From Elusimicrobia bacterium CG03_land_8_20_14_0_80_50_18 (GTDB taxonomy: Bacteria; CG03), in the NCBI GenBank assembly GCA_002780705.1, contig PEUP01000032.1, positions 7,498-25,000 of the forward strand: 17,503 bases of DNA, read 5' to 3'. The notes beneath the pieces were generated by a model. That model was given only the letters and a program-made list of their open reading frames with translations, searched no databases and had not been told where the DNA came from. Below, one piece after another: positions 1-7,472 of the stretch; position 1 is the stretch's first letter; each line of letters starts with the position of its first letter. A program made the translations under genes and the position numbers.

Positions 1-494
1 GCGAGAAGAAGCAGTATTCTCTCGTCTTCCCCGTCGAACACACCCTCTTTTTTGTTCAGCACCTGAAAAACGCCTATGCTCTCGCCCATTTTGTCCTTCA
101 TCGGGCAGGTGAGAATGGTTTTTGTCACATAGCCGGTTTTTCTGTCAACATCGGTATCAAATCTGTCATCGGCGTAGGCGTCTTTGATATTTATTATCTC
201 GCCGCTCCTGGCCACAGCCCCCGCTATACCCTTGTCCAGCGGTATTCTGATCTCACGCGAGCCCAGGCCGTCGGCTATCTTGCTGTAGAGGCTGTCGTTG
301 TCAAAATCCCTCAGAAAAACGGTGCAGCGTTCGGCGCCAAGTATCTCGCGGGTCTCGGCCATTATCATTTTGAGGAGATCATCCAGGTCCAGTATGCGGG
401 AAGACAGCTTGTGGCCGAAGTCGAGAAGCGATTCCATGCGCTTCTTTTCCGCTCTAAGCCGCGTCAGCTCTTCAGTGTTGTCCGGTTCTTTCAT
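1..494 (-). CDS. GAF-domain protein, 3' part outside the window
   Basis: The minus-strand frame is open from an ATG at 492-494 to the window edge (164 codons seen, no stop). After a short charged helix (MKEPDNTEELTRLRAEKKRM) comes a recognisable GAF domain. Visible marks are the LLDFGHKLSS helix, ILGAERCTVFLRD, the GLGSREIRIPLDKGIAGAVA core, INIKDAYADDRFDTDVDR, and the closing strand GESIGVFQVLNKKEGVFDGEDE. GAF domains bind small ligands or act as sensory dimerisation modules. The output domain (GGDEF, SpoIIE-type phosphatase, cyclase or kinase) would lie beyond the edge, so the function cannot be named. It starts 9 bp after the fumarase stop. A purine-rich stretch inside the end of that gene (GAGGAAAGGAAA) is its only candidate ribosome site, so it is probably co-transcribed with the fumarase gene. 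Confidence 0.85.
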   Translation of the reverse strand, partial: MKEPDNTEELTRLRAEKKRMESLLDFGHKLSSRILDLDDLLKMIMAETREILGAERCTVFLRDFDNDSLYSKIADGLGSREIRIPLDKGIAGAVARSGEIINIKDAYADDRFDTDVDRKTGYVTKTILTCPMKDKMGESIGVFQVLNKKEGVFDGEDERILLLL

Positions 495-503
495 AAATTC
501 TTT

Positions 504-1328
504 TCAGATATTTCCTTTCCTCAGGCACCAGCAGGACATGCTAATCCCGACGCTCATCGTTGCGATGTGCCTCGGGAGCTCGCCTATTCTAACACAAAGC
601 GCGGTGTTTTTGCCACCCCAGCCGCCCGGGCCTATGCCGCTTTTGTTTATCATAGCGCAAATTTGCTTCTCCATGACCGACATGGCGCGGCGCTGATCTT
701 TCAGCAGCATCCTCTCGGATGTGATAAGCGCATCCTGGGGAGCTCCCCCGATTCCCAGGCCCACAAAGACCGGAGGACAGCAATACGGAGCTTTTGAAAT
801 GACAAAATCCGCGATCACCCTTGAGAGAGAATCTTTGTCAGACGATGGATTCGCCATTATAAGCCCTGAACAATTCATGGCGCCCCCGCCCCTGATGAGG
901 AATGACGGCGTGAAACCCGCCGGAGCCGGATTGATCGACGGCAAATTTCTCTTGTCAATTTTTCCGGCGAGGGGCATCTTCACCTGGGAATCTCTAAGAA
1001 GCCGGTAGGCCTTTCTCACGGCTTCTTTCAAAACCCCCGGGTCGGAGGGACGAGCCTGCCTGCCTGCCTGCGCGCCCGCTCCCCTTCGTGAGGCATGACC
1101 GAGAGGCATAGGAAGATGAAAAGAAACAATACCGGTGTCCTGGCAGAGCGGAAAAGATTTTTTCTTCGCGATGGCCATGTTTTCGCTTATGAGTTTCAGA
1201 AACTGCCTGCCCCGCGCGGAGCTTTCATTTTGCCCGGCCTTCCTGATGGCGGCGGACACATCGGGAGGCAGCTCATAATTGGCGCGCAAAATCCTTTCTT
1301 CCAGTTTTGTCATTTTTTTCACCCTCAT
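504..1328 (-). CDS. Class I fumarate hydratase, alpha (TtdA/FumA-N) subunit, divergent
   Basis: The 274-residue protein matches the N-terminal/alpha half of iron-sulfur class I hydro-lyases (fumarase, L-tartrate dehydratase), which interconvert fumarate and malate. Visible family motifs are CQDTG (Cys62), the CPPVFVGLGIGG segment (Cys183/184), GIGPGGWGGKNTA (231-243), and HIATMSVGISMSCW with Cys266. The three cysteine regions could ligate a [4Fe-4S] cluster. The usual KGGGSENMS segment reads RGGGAMNCSG, so the protein is divergent and substrate and activity are uncertain. Residues 78-94 are exactly the 51-bp intragenic repeat (1047-1097), placed between a strand and a helix. Its ATG overlaps the TAA of the upstream ligase gene by one base. 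A second ATG at 1311-1313 has a better ribosome site (GAGGG) and may be the true start. No beta subunit follows; the next gene is the GAF protein. Confidence 0.85.
   Translation of the reverse strand: MRVKKMTKLEERILRANYELPPDVSAAIRKAGQNESSARGRQFLKLISENMAIAKKKSFPLCQDTGIVSFHLPMPLGHASRRGAGAQAGRQARPSDPGVLKEAVRKAYRLLRDSQVKMPLAGKIDKRNLPSINPAPAGFTPSFLIRGGGAMNCSGLIMANPSSDKDSLSRVIADFVISKAPYCCPPVFVGLGIGGAPQDALITSERMLLKDQRRAMSVMEKQICAMINKSGIGPGGWGGKNTALCVRIGELPRHIATMSVGISMSCWCLRKGNI
1047..1097 (-). repeat. Intragenic repeat, copy 1 (inside fumarase)
   Basis: This 51-bp segment matches 16026-16074. Aligned by eye, 44 of 49 positions are identical with one 2-base gap. Shared parts on the plus strand are GGGACG, a run of CCTG units, GCCCG, and the 16-base end CCCTTCGTGAGGCATG. 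Here it occupies exactly 17 codons (residues 78-94, HASRRGAGAQAGRQARP) that the fumarase family does not normally have at this place. The GGGACG end and the CG.GCCC stretch can pair imperfectly, giving a partial palindrome. Confidence 0.8.
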
Positions 1329-3025
1329 TATTCTTTCATTTTTCCCATCATAACGATAGCCTTGGCGTTATCCGGATCCCTTTTGAGCACTTCTCTGAAA
1401 GATGCGGCGGCCTCTTTGAGCCGCCCCTCGTAAAAATATGTGTAGCCGAGATTGAAATGAGAATCCACCATGTCCGGATTAATGGCTAACGCGTTTTTAT
1501 AGGCCTCTATGGCTTTCGGGCGGTTACCTGTGGAAAAGAAAATATTCCCTATGTTGTTCCACAAACCGGGAGAGGCCCTGAGCTGCGCGGCCCTGATAAA
1601 AGCATCCGCCGCGGGCTTCCAGTTCTTCTGTTTGGAATAAAGCCATCCAATTTTATAAAGAGCGTCATAATCATCGGGGTTATCGGAAAGCTTTTTTTTC
1701 AGCGTCATTATTTGAGCGTCTTTCACCGCTTCGTGAAAATCCGGTTCCAACGAGGTTTCCTTCAGCGCCCTGAAGGGCCGGATCATGGCGGGAATAAAAT
1801 GAAACAACATCAGCAGGGCCGCCAGAGCCGGCAGCAGGCGGTGAAAAACTGAGCTGTTCAACGAGAGCTTTTTATTTCCGGAATTTTCCGCCTTAAAAAG
1901 AGCGAAAATAAAATAGAGCATGGCCGCGCTGATTATAAATCTCATGTTGACCGAAAACAAATTATTCGCCAGAATCCCCGCGGCGGCGGCGCTGTGGCAG
2001 GGGTCTTTCACATTCCTGAAAAAAGTGAAGATGAGCATCCCGAACAATATAATTCCCGGAAAACCCAGTTCCGCGAAAATTTCCAGATATTCGTTGTGCG
2101 CGAAATTCACTATGAATTTTTTCTGTGGATATAATTTTTTGAGTCCCTCCGAAGCGTAATCGGGGAAACACGTCGCGAAAGCCCCGGGTCCCACACCCAG
2201 AGGATTTTTAACGGCCATCGTGATGGTGTCGCGCCATATCAGCAGACGCCCCATGTCCCTCATCCAGAAAGAGCGCGTCAGATAACCCGCCAGAGCCGCC
2301 GCGGCGGCGAGTGCTAAAATGAGCGTCCTGACAGACGGAATTTTTTTTCTGTAAACAGCGATAAGATAAACGGAAATGCCCGTCAAAGCTCCCACATAGC
2401 CGCCGCGGGCATTGATGTAATAAAAATCCAGCGCGAACACGGCGACAGCCGCCGCGGCGAATATTTTCCAGAACGCGCTTTTCTCCCTAAAAAGCGCGAA
2501 GGCAAAAGGCAGGGCGAGCACAAGATAGGCGGCGAAAAAATTCTGATTGCCGAAAGTCGCGTAAGGCGGTGATATCTTCGGTACGCGCATCGGGCCTATG
2601 GGCGTACCAAAATTTTGCCAGAGACCGTAAAGCGCCGCGAGAAAGGCCGTGACGACGAATGTCCTGCGTATTAAAGATTTCTCGGACGGTAAAATAAACT
2701 GACCAGCCCCGAAGAAAATTCCCGCGCAGAGCAGGTTTTTCTCCATTTCCATCCGCGCCACATTCTTGTCGGGACAAATTATATAGCGCGCCAGCACATA
2801 GAGGAAATAAAACAGCACCCATTTATCCATGGCGCTTGCGCGCCAGATTATTTTCGCTTTCAGGCTCGCGTTAAAAAGAACCGCCGAGAGAAAAACAAGC
2901 GCCCCCGTTTCCAGTGCCAGAAGTTTCAGACGGTAATGCCTTACATCTACAAGAAAAGCCAGCGCCAGAAAAAAAATCACATACAGTAGGGGACGGTGCT
3001 TGACATTGTGACAATAGCGCTTCAT
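1328..3025 (-). CDS. O-antigen ligase/Wzy-type (Wzy_C) membrane protein with C-terminal TPRs
   Basis: The 565-residue protein has many hydrophobic helices over residues 15-425 and a soluble C-terminus. The Wzy_C ligase signature is visible: ARGGYVGALTG, then RLLIWRDTITMAVKNPLGVG, then NFAHNEYLEIFAELGFPG with the characteristic His-Asn and Glu. Such proteins join or polymerise undecaprenyl-linked glycans on the outer face of the inner membrane. About the last 130 residues hold at least three TPR units (ALYKIGWLYSKQKNWKPAAD; LWNNIGNIFFSTGNRPKAIE; SHFNLGYTYFYEGRLKEAAA), probably for protein contacts. The start codon and first residues (MKRYCHNVKHRP) are encoded by the end of the RAYT element. 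ATG 3023-3025 overlaps the RAYT stop as ATGA and is preceded by AAAGGA 8 bases upstream, so translation is coupled to the transposase. The pre-insertion start is unknown; an in-frame GTG follows shortly after. Confidence 0.9.
   Translation of the reverse strand: MKRYCHNVKHRPLLYVIFFLALAFLVDVRHYRLKLLALETGALVFLSAVLFNASLKAKIIWRASAMDKWVLFYFLYVLARYIICPDKNVARMEMEKNLLCAGIFFGAGQFILPSEKSLIRRTFVVTAFLAALYGLWQNFGTPIGPMRVPKISPPYATFGNQNFFAAYLVLALPFAFALFREKSAFWKIFAAAAVAVFALDFYYINARGGYVGALTGISVYLIAVYRKKIPSVRTLILALAAAAALAGYLTRSFWMRDMGRLLIWRDTITMAVKNPLGVGPGAFATCFPDYASEGLKKLYPQKKFIVNFAHNEYLEIFAELGFPGIILFGMLIFTFFRNVKDPCHSAAAAGILANNLFSVNMRFIISAAMLYFIFALFKAENSGNKKLSLNSSVFHRLLPALAALLMLFHFIPAMIRPFRALKETSLEPDFHEAVKDAQIMTLKKKLSDNPDDYDALYKIGWLYSKQKNWKPAADAFIRAAQLRASPGLWNNIGNIFFSTGNRPKAIEAYKNALAINPDMVDSHFNLGYTYFYEGRLKEAAASFREVLKRDPDNAKAIVMMGKMKE
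2988..3018 (+). repeat. Left 31-bp terminal inverted repeat of the RAYT element
   Basis: It begins AGGGGACGGTGCTTGACA and ends TTGTGACAATAGC, and is the exact reverse complement of 3964-3994. It contains an 11-bp inner palindrome, ATTGTGACAAT (3005-3015), and a TTGACA hexamer reading into the element. It is also coding: in the minus strand it gives residues 3-13 of the ligase protein. Confidence 0.95.
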
Positions 3026-3921
3026 TTTTTAAATCCTTTGCCGCGCTTATAAATAGTTCCCATTGATGACACCTGCATGTTTTTAAAAATCGGTATTTTT
3101 TGGATATCCTTATATCTCAGACCAGCGGAATCTTTTAACTTTACCAAGAGGCTCGCTCTTAATTTTTCGCCTTCCCTTGTTTTTACATCTAATCCGTCTA
3201 AACTGATTCCATTTTCCCGCTCAAATTCATTGACAACGGATTCAGCAGAATCAAAGATATAATCCTTCTCTCTACGCCGTTCAATTTGGTCCTGCGACGC
3301 TCTACGGTCAAATTTGCTAAAAGCTGATTTAATAAAGGTATCGTTTCCCAGAACGGGCCCTACGCGGGTAAATTGAACATCCATTTCTTTGCCGTCGTAT
3401 TCCGATAACGCCTTTTTCAACGCTTCTTTGTTGCCGAATATGTCCTCGACAATTTGCCGGTTAGTTATATTTCCATGCTTCCCACCGGAAAAATACTCTT
3501 TAGCGCTTGACCATTCGTAATCAAATGGATTGTTCGCCAGACCCGCTTTCACCGGATTCATCAGGGCATAGATTACAATCCTCCTCAAATAGTTATCTTT
3601 CTGCACCAGCGTTGATTTATATCGGTTTTGAAAAACATATCCTTTGCCGCCGAAACGCGCCCGATAGTATATAGCATATGCCCCCGCTAATCTTTTAACG
3701 AAACTGGATAATTGCCCTGAGCTATTCTGTAACACAAGATGATAGTGATTGGGTAAAACACTATACGCAAGCAAATTGATTTTTGAGGAAGCCGCTTTCT
3801 TGCCCAGTAATTTTATAAATTTATTCCGCGCTCCGGCATCGGGAAATATTTTTTCTCCGAGAATACCCCTGTTCATCACATGGTGATAAGCGCCCTCATA
3901 TGTCAATCTTGCACGCCGCAT
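3022..3921 (-). CDS. REP-associated tyrosine transposase (Y1/IS200-like, RAYT/TnpA_REP family)
   Basis: The 299-residue protein opens with the RAYT signature RRARLTYEGAYHHVMNRG. It carries the HUH metal-binding motif as PNHYHLVLQ (His59, His61) and the conserved IYALMNPVKAGLANNPFDY followed by WSSAKEY, in which Tyr118 is the likely nucleophile. These enzymes cut and rejoin single-stranded DNA at hairpin-bearing ends. Residues from about 165 to 299 form an extra C-terminal part ending in a probable helix-turn-helix (LRYKDIQKIPIFKNMQVSSM), longer than minimal RAYTs. The start ATG (3919-3921) has AAGGA about 11 bases upstream. The last codons (AAA GGA TTT AAA AAA TGA) double as the ribosome site and ATGA overlap for the downstream ligase gene. 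No frameshift or stop interrupts it, so it could be active. Confidence 0.92.
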   Translation of the reverse strand: MRRARLTYEGAYHHVMNRGILGEKIFPDAGARNKFIKLLGKKAASSKINLLAYSVLPNHYHLVLQNSSGQLSSFVKRLAGAYAIYYRARFGGKGYVFQNRYKSTLVQKDNYLRRIVIYALMNPVKAGLANNPFDYEWSSAKEYFSGGKHGNITNRQIVEDIFGNKEALKKALSEYDGKEMDVQFTRVGPVLGNDTFIKSAFSKFDRRASQDQIERRREKDYIFDSAESVVNEFERENGISLDGLDVKTREGEKLRASLLVKLKDSAGLRYKDIQKIPIFKNMQVSSMGTIYKRGKGFKK

Positions 3922-3963
3922 AATTTACATAGTCCTTATCATATTCACGCACACCCGCTATAT

Positions 3964-3994
3964 GCTATTGTCACAATGTCAAGCACCGTCCCCT
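3964..3994 (-). repeat. Right 31-bp terminal inverted repeat of the RAYT element
   Basis: This is the exact reverse complement of 2988-3018 over all 31 bases; identity stops on both sides. It abuts the TGA (3995-3997) of the upstream secreted-protein gene. The inner palindrome lies at 3967-3977. Confidence 0.95.
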
Positions 3995-5962
3995 TCATGG
4001 GAGGATGGGGATTACGGCGGCTCTCTTTTTGAGATAATCGCCCAGCGCGCGCTTCTGCGAAAGAGACCCCGGCGTTATAATGTCAAAAACATTGGGCGAT
4101 TTTAATTCAGGCCTGCCGCCGCCGGGATGCAGGTCGTCCTTCTCCCGTTTTACCTCAAGGACTTCGCCTTCTTCATCAAGCATATATGACGCAAAGGTCA
4201 GGCCGCAGGCTGACATATCATACGGAAAATCGGTAATGGAAACGCTTGCTATCCTGAGTGACGAATCAAATTTGACCGGGATAGGACGGGAACCCGATGC
4301 GCTTATGAGTTTCGCGGACCCGGAAGACACCCTCAGGCAGAATTCCCAATAAGCGCTTTCCTGCACAAAAGCGTTGAGCCCCCTGCGCGCGGCGGACTCG
4401 CCTTTCTGCTTTATGCCGTTAATGTCTATGTAAAGGTCAAAACCGCTGTGCCTGCCGTCGCCTGAAATTGGGCCGGCGAAATAAAACTGCAAATCGGCCT
4501 TTGAATCGCTCTGTCTCAGTGACAGAGACATTATGTCGCACATCCCCGGCGCTGTGCCGTCCGGCATTACATACCAGCCGGGCCCTTTGGCGTCACCGAC
4601 GGGATCCAGCCACTTTTTTTTCACGGAACTTGCAGGCAGCGCGGCAGCCAGAGCCCTTGTGCTGACAGATGTGGACAGGCTGATAAAAAAAGATATATTC
4701 GTGCGTTCCGCCAGCTGCATAAAAGTCAGCGGCATGCTCATAGAAAAAGAGTGACTGCTGCGCGTCACCGTCGGGACACTCCACATTCTTTCCCATTCAT
4801 TCTGCCCTGCTCTGTAAAAGGCGCTGTTATCTCCGATTGAGACGCAAAAATTGGCCGGGGTTTTGATATCTCCGCCGCTAAGAGACCGGCGCGTGGAATA
4901 ACCCGCCGCGGGATTCCACCAATAGAATTCCAGCGGCGCTGAGCTCGAAACAGGCGCTGCAAAACTCCCGTCCAAAACCAGATAACCGTCTTCCGAAGAA
5001 AGAGTATAGATGAAAAAATCTTCGGATACGCTTATAGGCAGCTCTCTGAGCTCGTCAAACAGCATTCCCGCTATAGAAGCATAGTTTCTCGGCAGAGATT
5101 CTCCTATGTCCTCATAAATGCCTGCGACCGCATAGAACACATCTTCCAGCGCCGCTTCGCCTGTCCAGTTGGATATGTCTTCAATCCTGTACGCTTTTTC
5201 CAGGGCTGAGGAGAGCATGTCCCTATCGGCGCGGCCGGAATTTTTGTATCTCTCCAGCCTCTTCCGGGCCTCGGCGAAATGTTCCCACATCTTTAAATTT
5301 ATTTCACTGAGCACAATGCCGCCGGCGCCTGAAAAAACCTCCGGCTCGGCGCCCTCGGCCTTTACAGGCATATTTTCCGCAAGCTGTTCCGCGAGGCCGT
5401 CAAAGGACAGGGCTTTGTAATAGAGCGGCTTTGCGGGAGCGTTGAGCAGATCCTGCCGCGCATAACATGAAACAAGATTTACCGCGGAGGGGCCGTGTTT
5501 AAAAACACCGCCTTCACCAATGTTAAAAACGGTTTTAATGCCAGCCCGCTCTAAAATATCAAAACATTCGTCACTCGGCGTCTGGGGGCCTATAAATATT
5601 TCATCGGCCGCCACGCCGCTCAACCGGGAGTGTTTCATCAGACTGCCTGCCAAAATATCCCTGAAATCAGAGACCCCCAGGGTCATCACGCCCCTCATCC
5701 ACACATTCGGGCTCAATGACGCCACGACGGAGAATTCGGATTTTTCGGCCAGAACGCATATTATCCTCTTCTCCCAGGCTTCCATAGCGTCCGGAAGCAC
5801 TATTCTGTAGGGGATGTCTCTTGTTTCGGCAATGAAGTTAATAGCGTCCGGCACATGCTCGGCAGTTATGTCTGAGGCGTCTATAAGAATACTGTAGGCC
5901 TGTGCGCTGCCGCAGAGGCAGAAAAGCATAAAAAGCAGAAATTTTCGTATTCCCGGCGACAT
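3995..5962 (-). CDS. Secreted GH57-like protein with glucodextranase-type C-terminal domain
   Basis: This is a 655-residue exported protein. Residues 1-22 form a signal peptide (basic MSPGIRK, hydrophobic core, cleavage near AQA-YS). Residues 25-300 resemble a divergent (beta/alpha) hydrolase domain of GH57/polysaccharide-deacetylase type (VAADEIFIGPQTPSDECFDI, then GIKTVFNIGEGG), but I do not see the canonical catalytic Glu/Asp pair with confidence. From about residue 453 the pattern DPVGDAKGPGWYVMP, then a small gap and CDIMSLSLRQ, later FDLYIDINGIKQKGE, matches the beta-sandwich binding module found at the C-terminus of glucodextranase and GH57 amylases. A role in glycan handling outside the cytoplasm is inferred. 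It starts 3 bp after the PEGA gene with no ribosome site of its own. Its stop is directly at the RAYT element boundary, so the C-terminus may have been set by that insertion. Confidence 0.7.
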   Translation of the reverse strand: MSPGIRKFLLFMLFCLCGSAQAYSILIDASDITAEHVPDAINFIAETRDIPYRIVLPDAMEAWEKRIICVLAEKSEFSVVASLSPNVWMRGVMTLGVSDFRDILAGSLMKHSRLSGVAADEIFIGPQTPSDECFDILERAGIKTVFNIGEGGVFKHGPSAVNLVSCYARQDLLNAPAKPLYYKALSFDGLAEQLAENMPVKAEGAEPEVFSGAGGIVLSEINLKMWEHFAEARKRLERYKNSGRADRDMLSSALEKAYRIEDISNWTGEAALEDVFYAVAGIYEDIGESLPRNYASIAGMLFDELRELPISVSEDFFIYTLSSEDGYLVLDGSFAAPVSSSAPLEFYWWNPAAGYSTRRSLSGGDIKTPANFCVSIGDNSAFYRAGQNEWERMWSVPTVTRSSHSFSMSMPLTFMQLAERTNISFFISLSTSVSTRALAAALPASSVKKKWLDPVGDAKGPGWYVMPDGTAPGMCDIMSLSLRQSDSKADLQFYFAGPISGDGRHSGFDLYIDINGIKQKGESAARRGLNAFVQESAYWEFCLRVSSGSAKLISASGSRPIPVKFDSSLRIASVSITDFPYDMSACGLTFASYMLDEEGEVLEVKREKDDLHPGGGRPELKSPNVFDIITPGSLSQKRALGDYLKKRAAVIPILP

Positions 5963-5965
5963 TAA

Positions 5966-6397
5966 TTACTTTTTTTTCAGATTAACCGAAAATTCTTTTG
6001 TGCTGCCCCGTGTGAGAGTAATCATTTTTTCCCATGGGTAGTAGCCCTCTTTGAAAAGCTTAATCGAAAACTGACGCGGCACCTCGGTGACGGAAACAAC
6101 CTTGATGGAAGCGGGCGTTTGAGCTTTATGATAACCGTTTATAAAAACCTTCGCGGATGAGGGAACCGAATTGATGGATATGTAGGCCGCGGGATCCGAT
6201 TTATCGGGAGCGGGCGTCTCCTTTTTTTCTAGGGGCTGAGCTTTCGTTTCTTTTGAGGATTCCTTCGCAGCGGGGCGTGTCTCTTTTATTTTAACGCCGG
6301 AAATGGGAGAGAAAGATTCCTGGTACAGAATGTTCAGCGCAAGCAAAAGCAGCACGGTGTTGACCGCCAGTATCGTGCCGAGGACGGTTTTCTTCAT
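5966..6397 (-). CDS. Membrane-anchored PEGA-domain protein
   Basis: The 143-residue protein has an N-terminal hydrophobic helix (residues about 5-25, TVLGTILAVNTVLLLLALNI), a charged, proline-rich linker (about 40-70), and a C-terminal PEGA domain. The PEGA domain reads ISINSVPSSAKVFINGYHKA, TPASIKV, then FSIKLFKEGYYPWEKMITL and a final strand. PEGA domains are small beta-sandwich surface modules; the partner is unknown. The gene overlaps the upstream coiled-coil gene by ATGA (6394-6397), so the two are probably made together and may act together at the membrane. Confidence 0.85.
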   Translation of the reverse strand: MKKTVLGTILAVNTVLLLLALNILYQESFSPISGVKIKETRPAAKESSKETKAQPLEKKETPAPDKSDPAAYISINSVPSSAKVFINGYHKAQTPASIKVVSVTEVPRQFSIKLFKEGYYPWEKMITLTRGSTKEFSVNLKKK

Positions 6398-6846
6398 GCT
6401 TTGGACCTTTCCATCCGGACAATATGCCCGTCAAGAGCTTCAACAAAATCTTTCTGTTTCAGCAGTTCTCCGCTGATACTTTTCAGGCTTTTTTCCACTG
6501 AATCTATTTTTCCGGACAGAGCCTCGCCGGTCTTCTTTAATCCCGCGAGCTCCGGCAATTTTATTTCCTGAGACTGCCCTTTCAAACCCTCCGCAAGCTC
6601 CGCGGCTATTTTCTTGGTGTCAACCGGGGACTGATTACCGCCGCCGCTTTTAAGCGCCGACAGCATTTTGGTTATGGTGTCGAGCATGCGTTTTTCCGAC
6701 GCGAGCACCGCATTCTGCACACCGTTCGTTCTGCCGGCGGGCGCGGCCGGCTTTTTGTCGTTTTTGATCAGAAAAAACCATAGCGCCGTATTAATCAGCC
6801 CGAAAATCACAGCGATCACCGCCAAAACTATTATAGGATTTTCCAT
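6394..6846 (-). CDS. Small membrane-anchored coiled-coil protein, unknown function
   Basis: The 150-residue protein has one N-terminal membrane helix (residues about 4-26, PIIVLAVIAVIFGLINTALW) and a Gly/Pro/Ala linker. A long Lys/Glu/Leu-rich helical region follows, with heptad-like spacing at its end (SGKIDSVEKSLKSISGELLK). I recognise no family; it could be a scaffold or tether. The start is backed by a strong ribosome site (GGAGGAG, 7 bases before the ATG). It sits 66 bp after the class II aldolase and overlaps the PEGA gene by ATGA. Confidence 0.75.
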   Translation of the reverse strand: MENPIIVLAVIAVIFGLINTALWFFLIKNDKKPAAPAGRTNGVQNAVLASEKRMLDTITKMLSALKSGGGNQSPVDTKKIAAELAEGLKGQSQEIKLPELAGLKKTGEALSGKIDSVEKSLKSISGELLKQKDFVEALDGHIVRMERSKA

Positions 6847-6912
6847 TTACATTCTCCTCCTCAAATTTCTTATCAGACTGAAATCAGGCATAATTCCGCG
6901 GAACCGTTACAA

Positions 6913-7461
6913 CTACCGCATTTGTTTATGGTATAAAATTTTGCAGGCGTTTTCAAGAACGGATGTGAGATTATAGCATTCAGCCAGATCCGCCGCCGCC
7001 GCCCACGAGCCGTGCTTTTTTATGATGCACACCGGGACCTTGCTTATGACCGGAGGGAGTTTCATGACAACTTCCTCGGAGCCTATGGCATTTTCGGCGC
7101 TTATCACCGGCACCTCACTGATATAAAACGAGCCCTCCGCGTCAATGGGCCTTATCACATCATTGTCAAATGACAGAACCGTGGCAAAGATGGGATGCGC
7201 GTGTATCAGCGCGCCGTAGGATGTAGAGCGGTATATGGCCCTGTGCACATCCACTTCCACCGAAGCTCCGGCATCCCTCCTCTTGTCTTTTATATTAACC
7301 CTGACTATTCTGTCCGAACTCAAGTTTGCCGCGTAGGCGCCGTGCGCGGTGATGTAAAACGAATCCCCGTCCCTGACGCTTATGTTGCCGGAGGTGGAAT
7401 GTATTATCTGCTCATCAAAAAGCGCGCGTCCTATTTTTATGAATTCATTGAGTTTCATCAT
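6913..7461 (-). CDS. Class II aldolase/adducin family protein (FucA-like)
   Basis: The 182-residue protein fits the zinc-dependent class II aldolase fold (L-fuculose-phosphate aldolase, ribulose-phosphate epimerase, methylthioribulose-phosphate dehydratase). Visible are the substrate-binding SGNISVRDGDSFYITAHG, the acidic/His segment VEVDVHRAIY with the likely catalytic Glu, the zinc-binding HAHP, and the distal His in IKKHGSWA. It is slightly short for the family (about 200-215), so the exact substrate cannot be assigned. Tandem ATGs at 7459-7461 and 7456-7458 follow a good AAGGAG site that includes the metG stop region. It lies 11 bp after metG and is likely in the same transcript. Confidence 0.85.
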   Translation of the reverse strand: MMKLNEFIKIGRALFDEQIIHSTSGNISVRDGDSFYITAHGAYAANLSSDRIVRVNIKDKRRDAGASVEVDVHRAIYRSTSYGALIHAHPIFATVLSFDNDVIRPIDAEGSFYISEVPVISAENAIGSEEVVMKLPPVISKVPVCIIKKHGSWAAAADLAECYNLTSVLENACKILYHKQMR

Positions 7462-7472
7462 CTTTCTTCTCC

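Larger units (their letters stand above)
2988..3994 (-). mobile_element. RAYT (REP-associated tyrosine transposase) element with perfect terminal inverted repeats
   Basis: This is a 1007-bp unit whose ends are identical inverted copies of a 31-bp sequence and whose only gene is a Y1/IS200-like transposase. It lies between the stop codon of the secreted GH57-like gene (stop at 3995-3997, directly outside the repeat) and the O-antigen-ligase gene. I see no target-site duplication flanking it (cagt before, tcat after), as expected for HUH single-strand transposition. Perfect identity of the two ends suggests recent movement or maintained function. Confidence 0.85.

Noticed and set aside
2987..3995. 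Target-site duplication around the RAYT element
   Set aside because: The bases flanking the inverted repeats do not match beyond a chance base or two, and HUH transposases are not expected to make one.
6896..6912. TTCCGCGGAA palindrome after the class II aldolase as a terminator
   Set aside because: The 10-bp palindrome has no loop and no following T-run, and the downstream gene appears co-transcribed.
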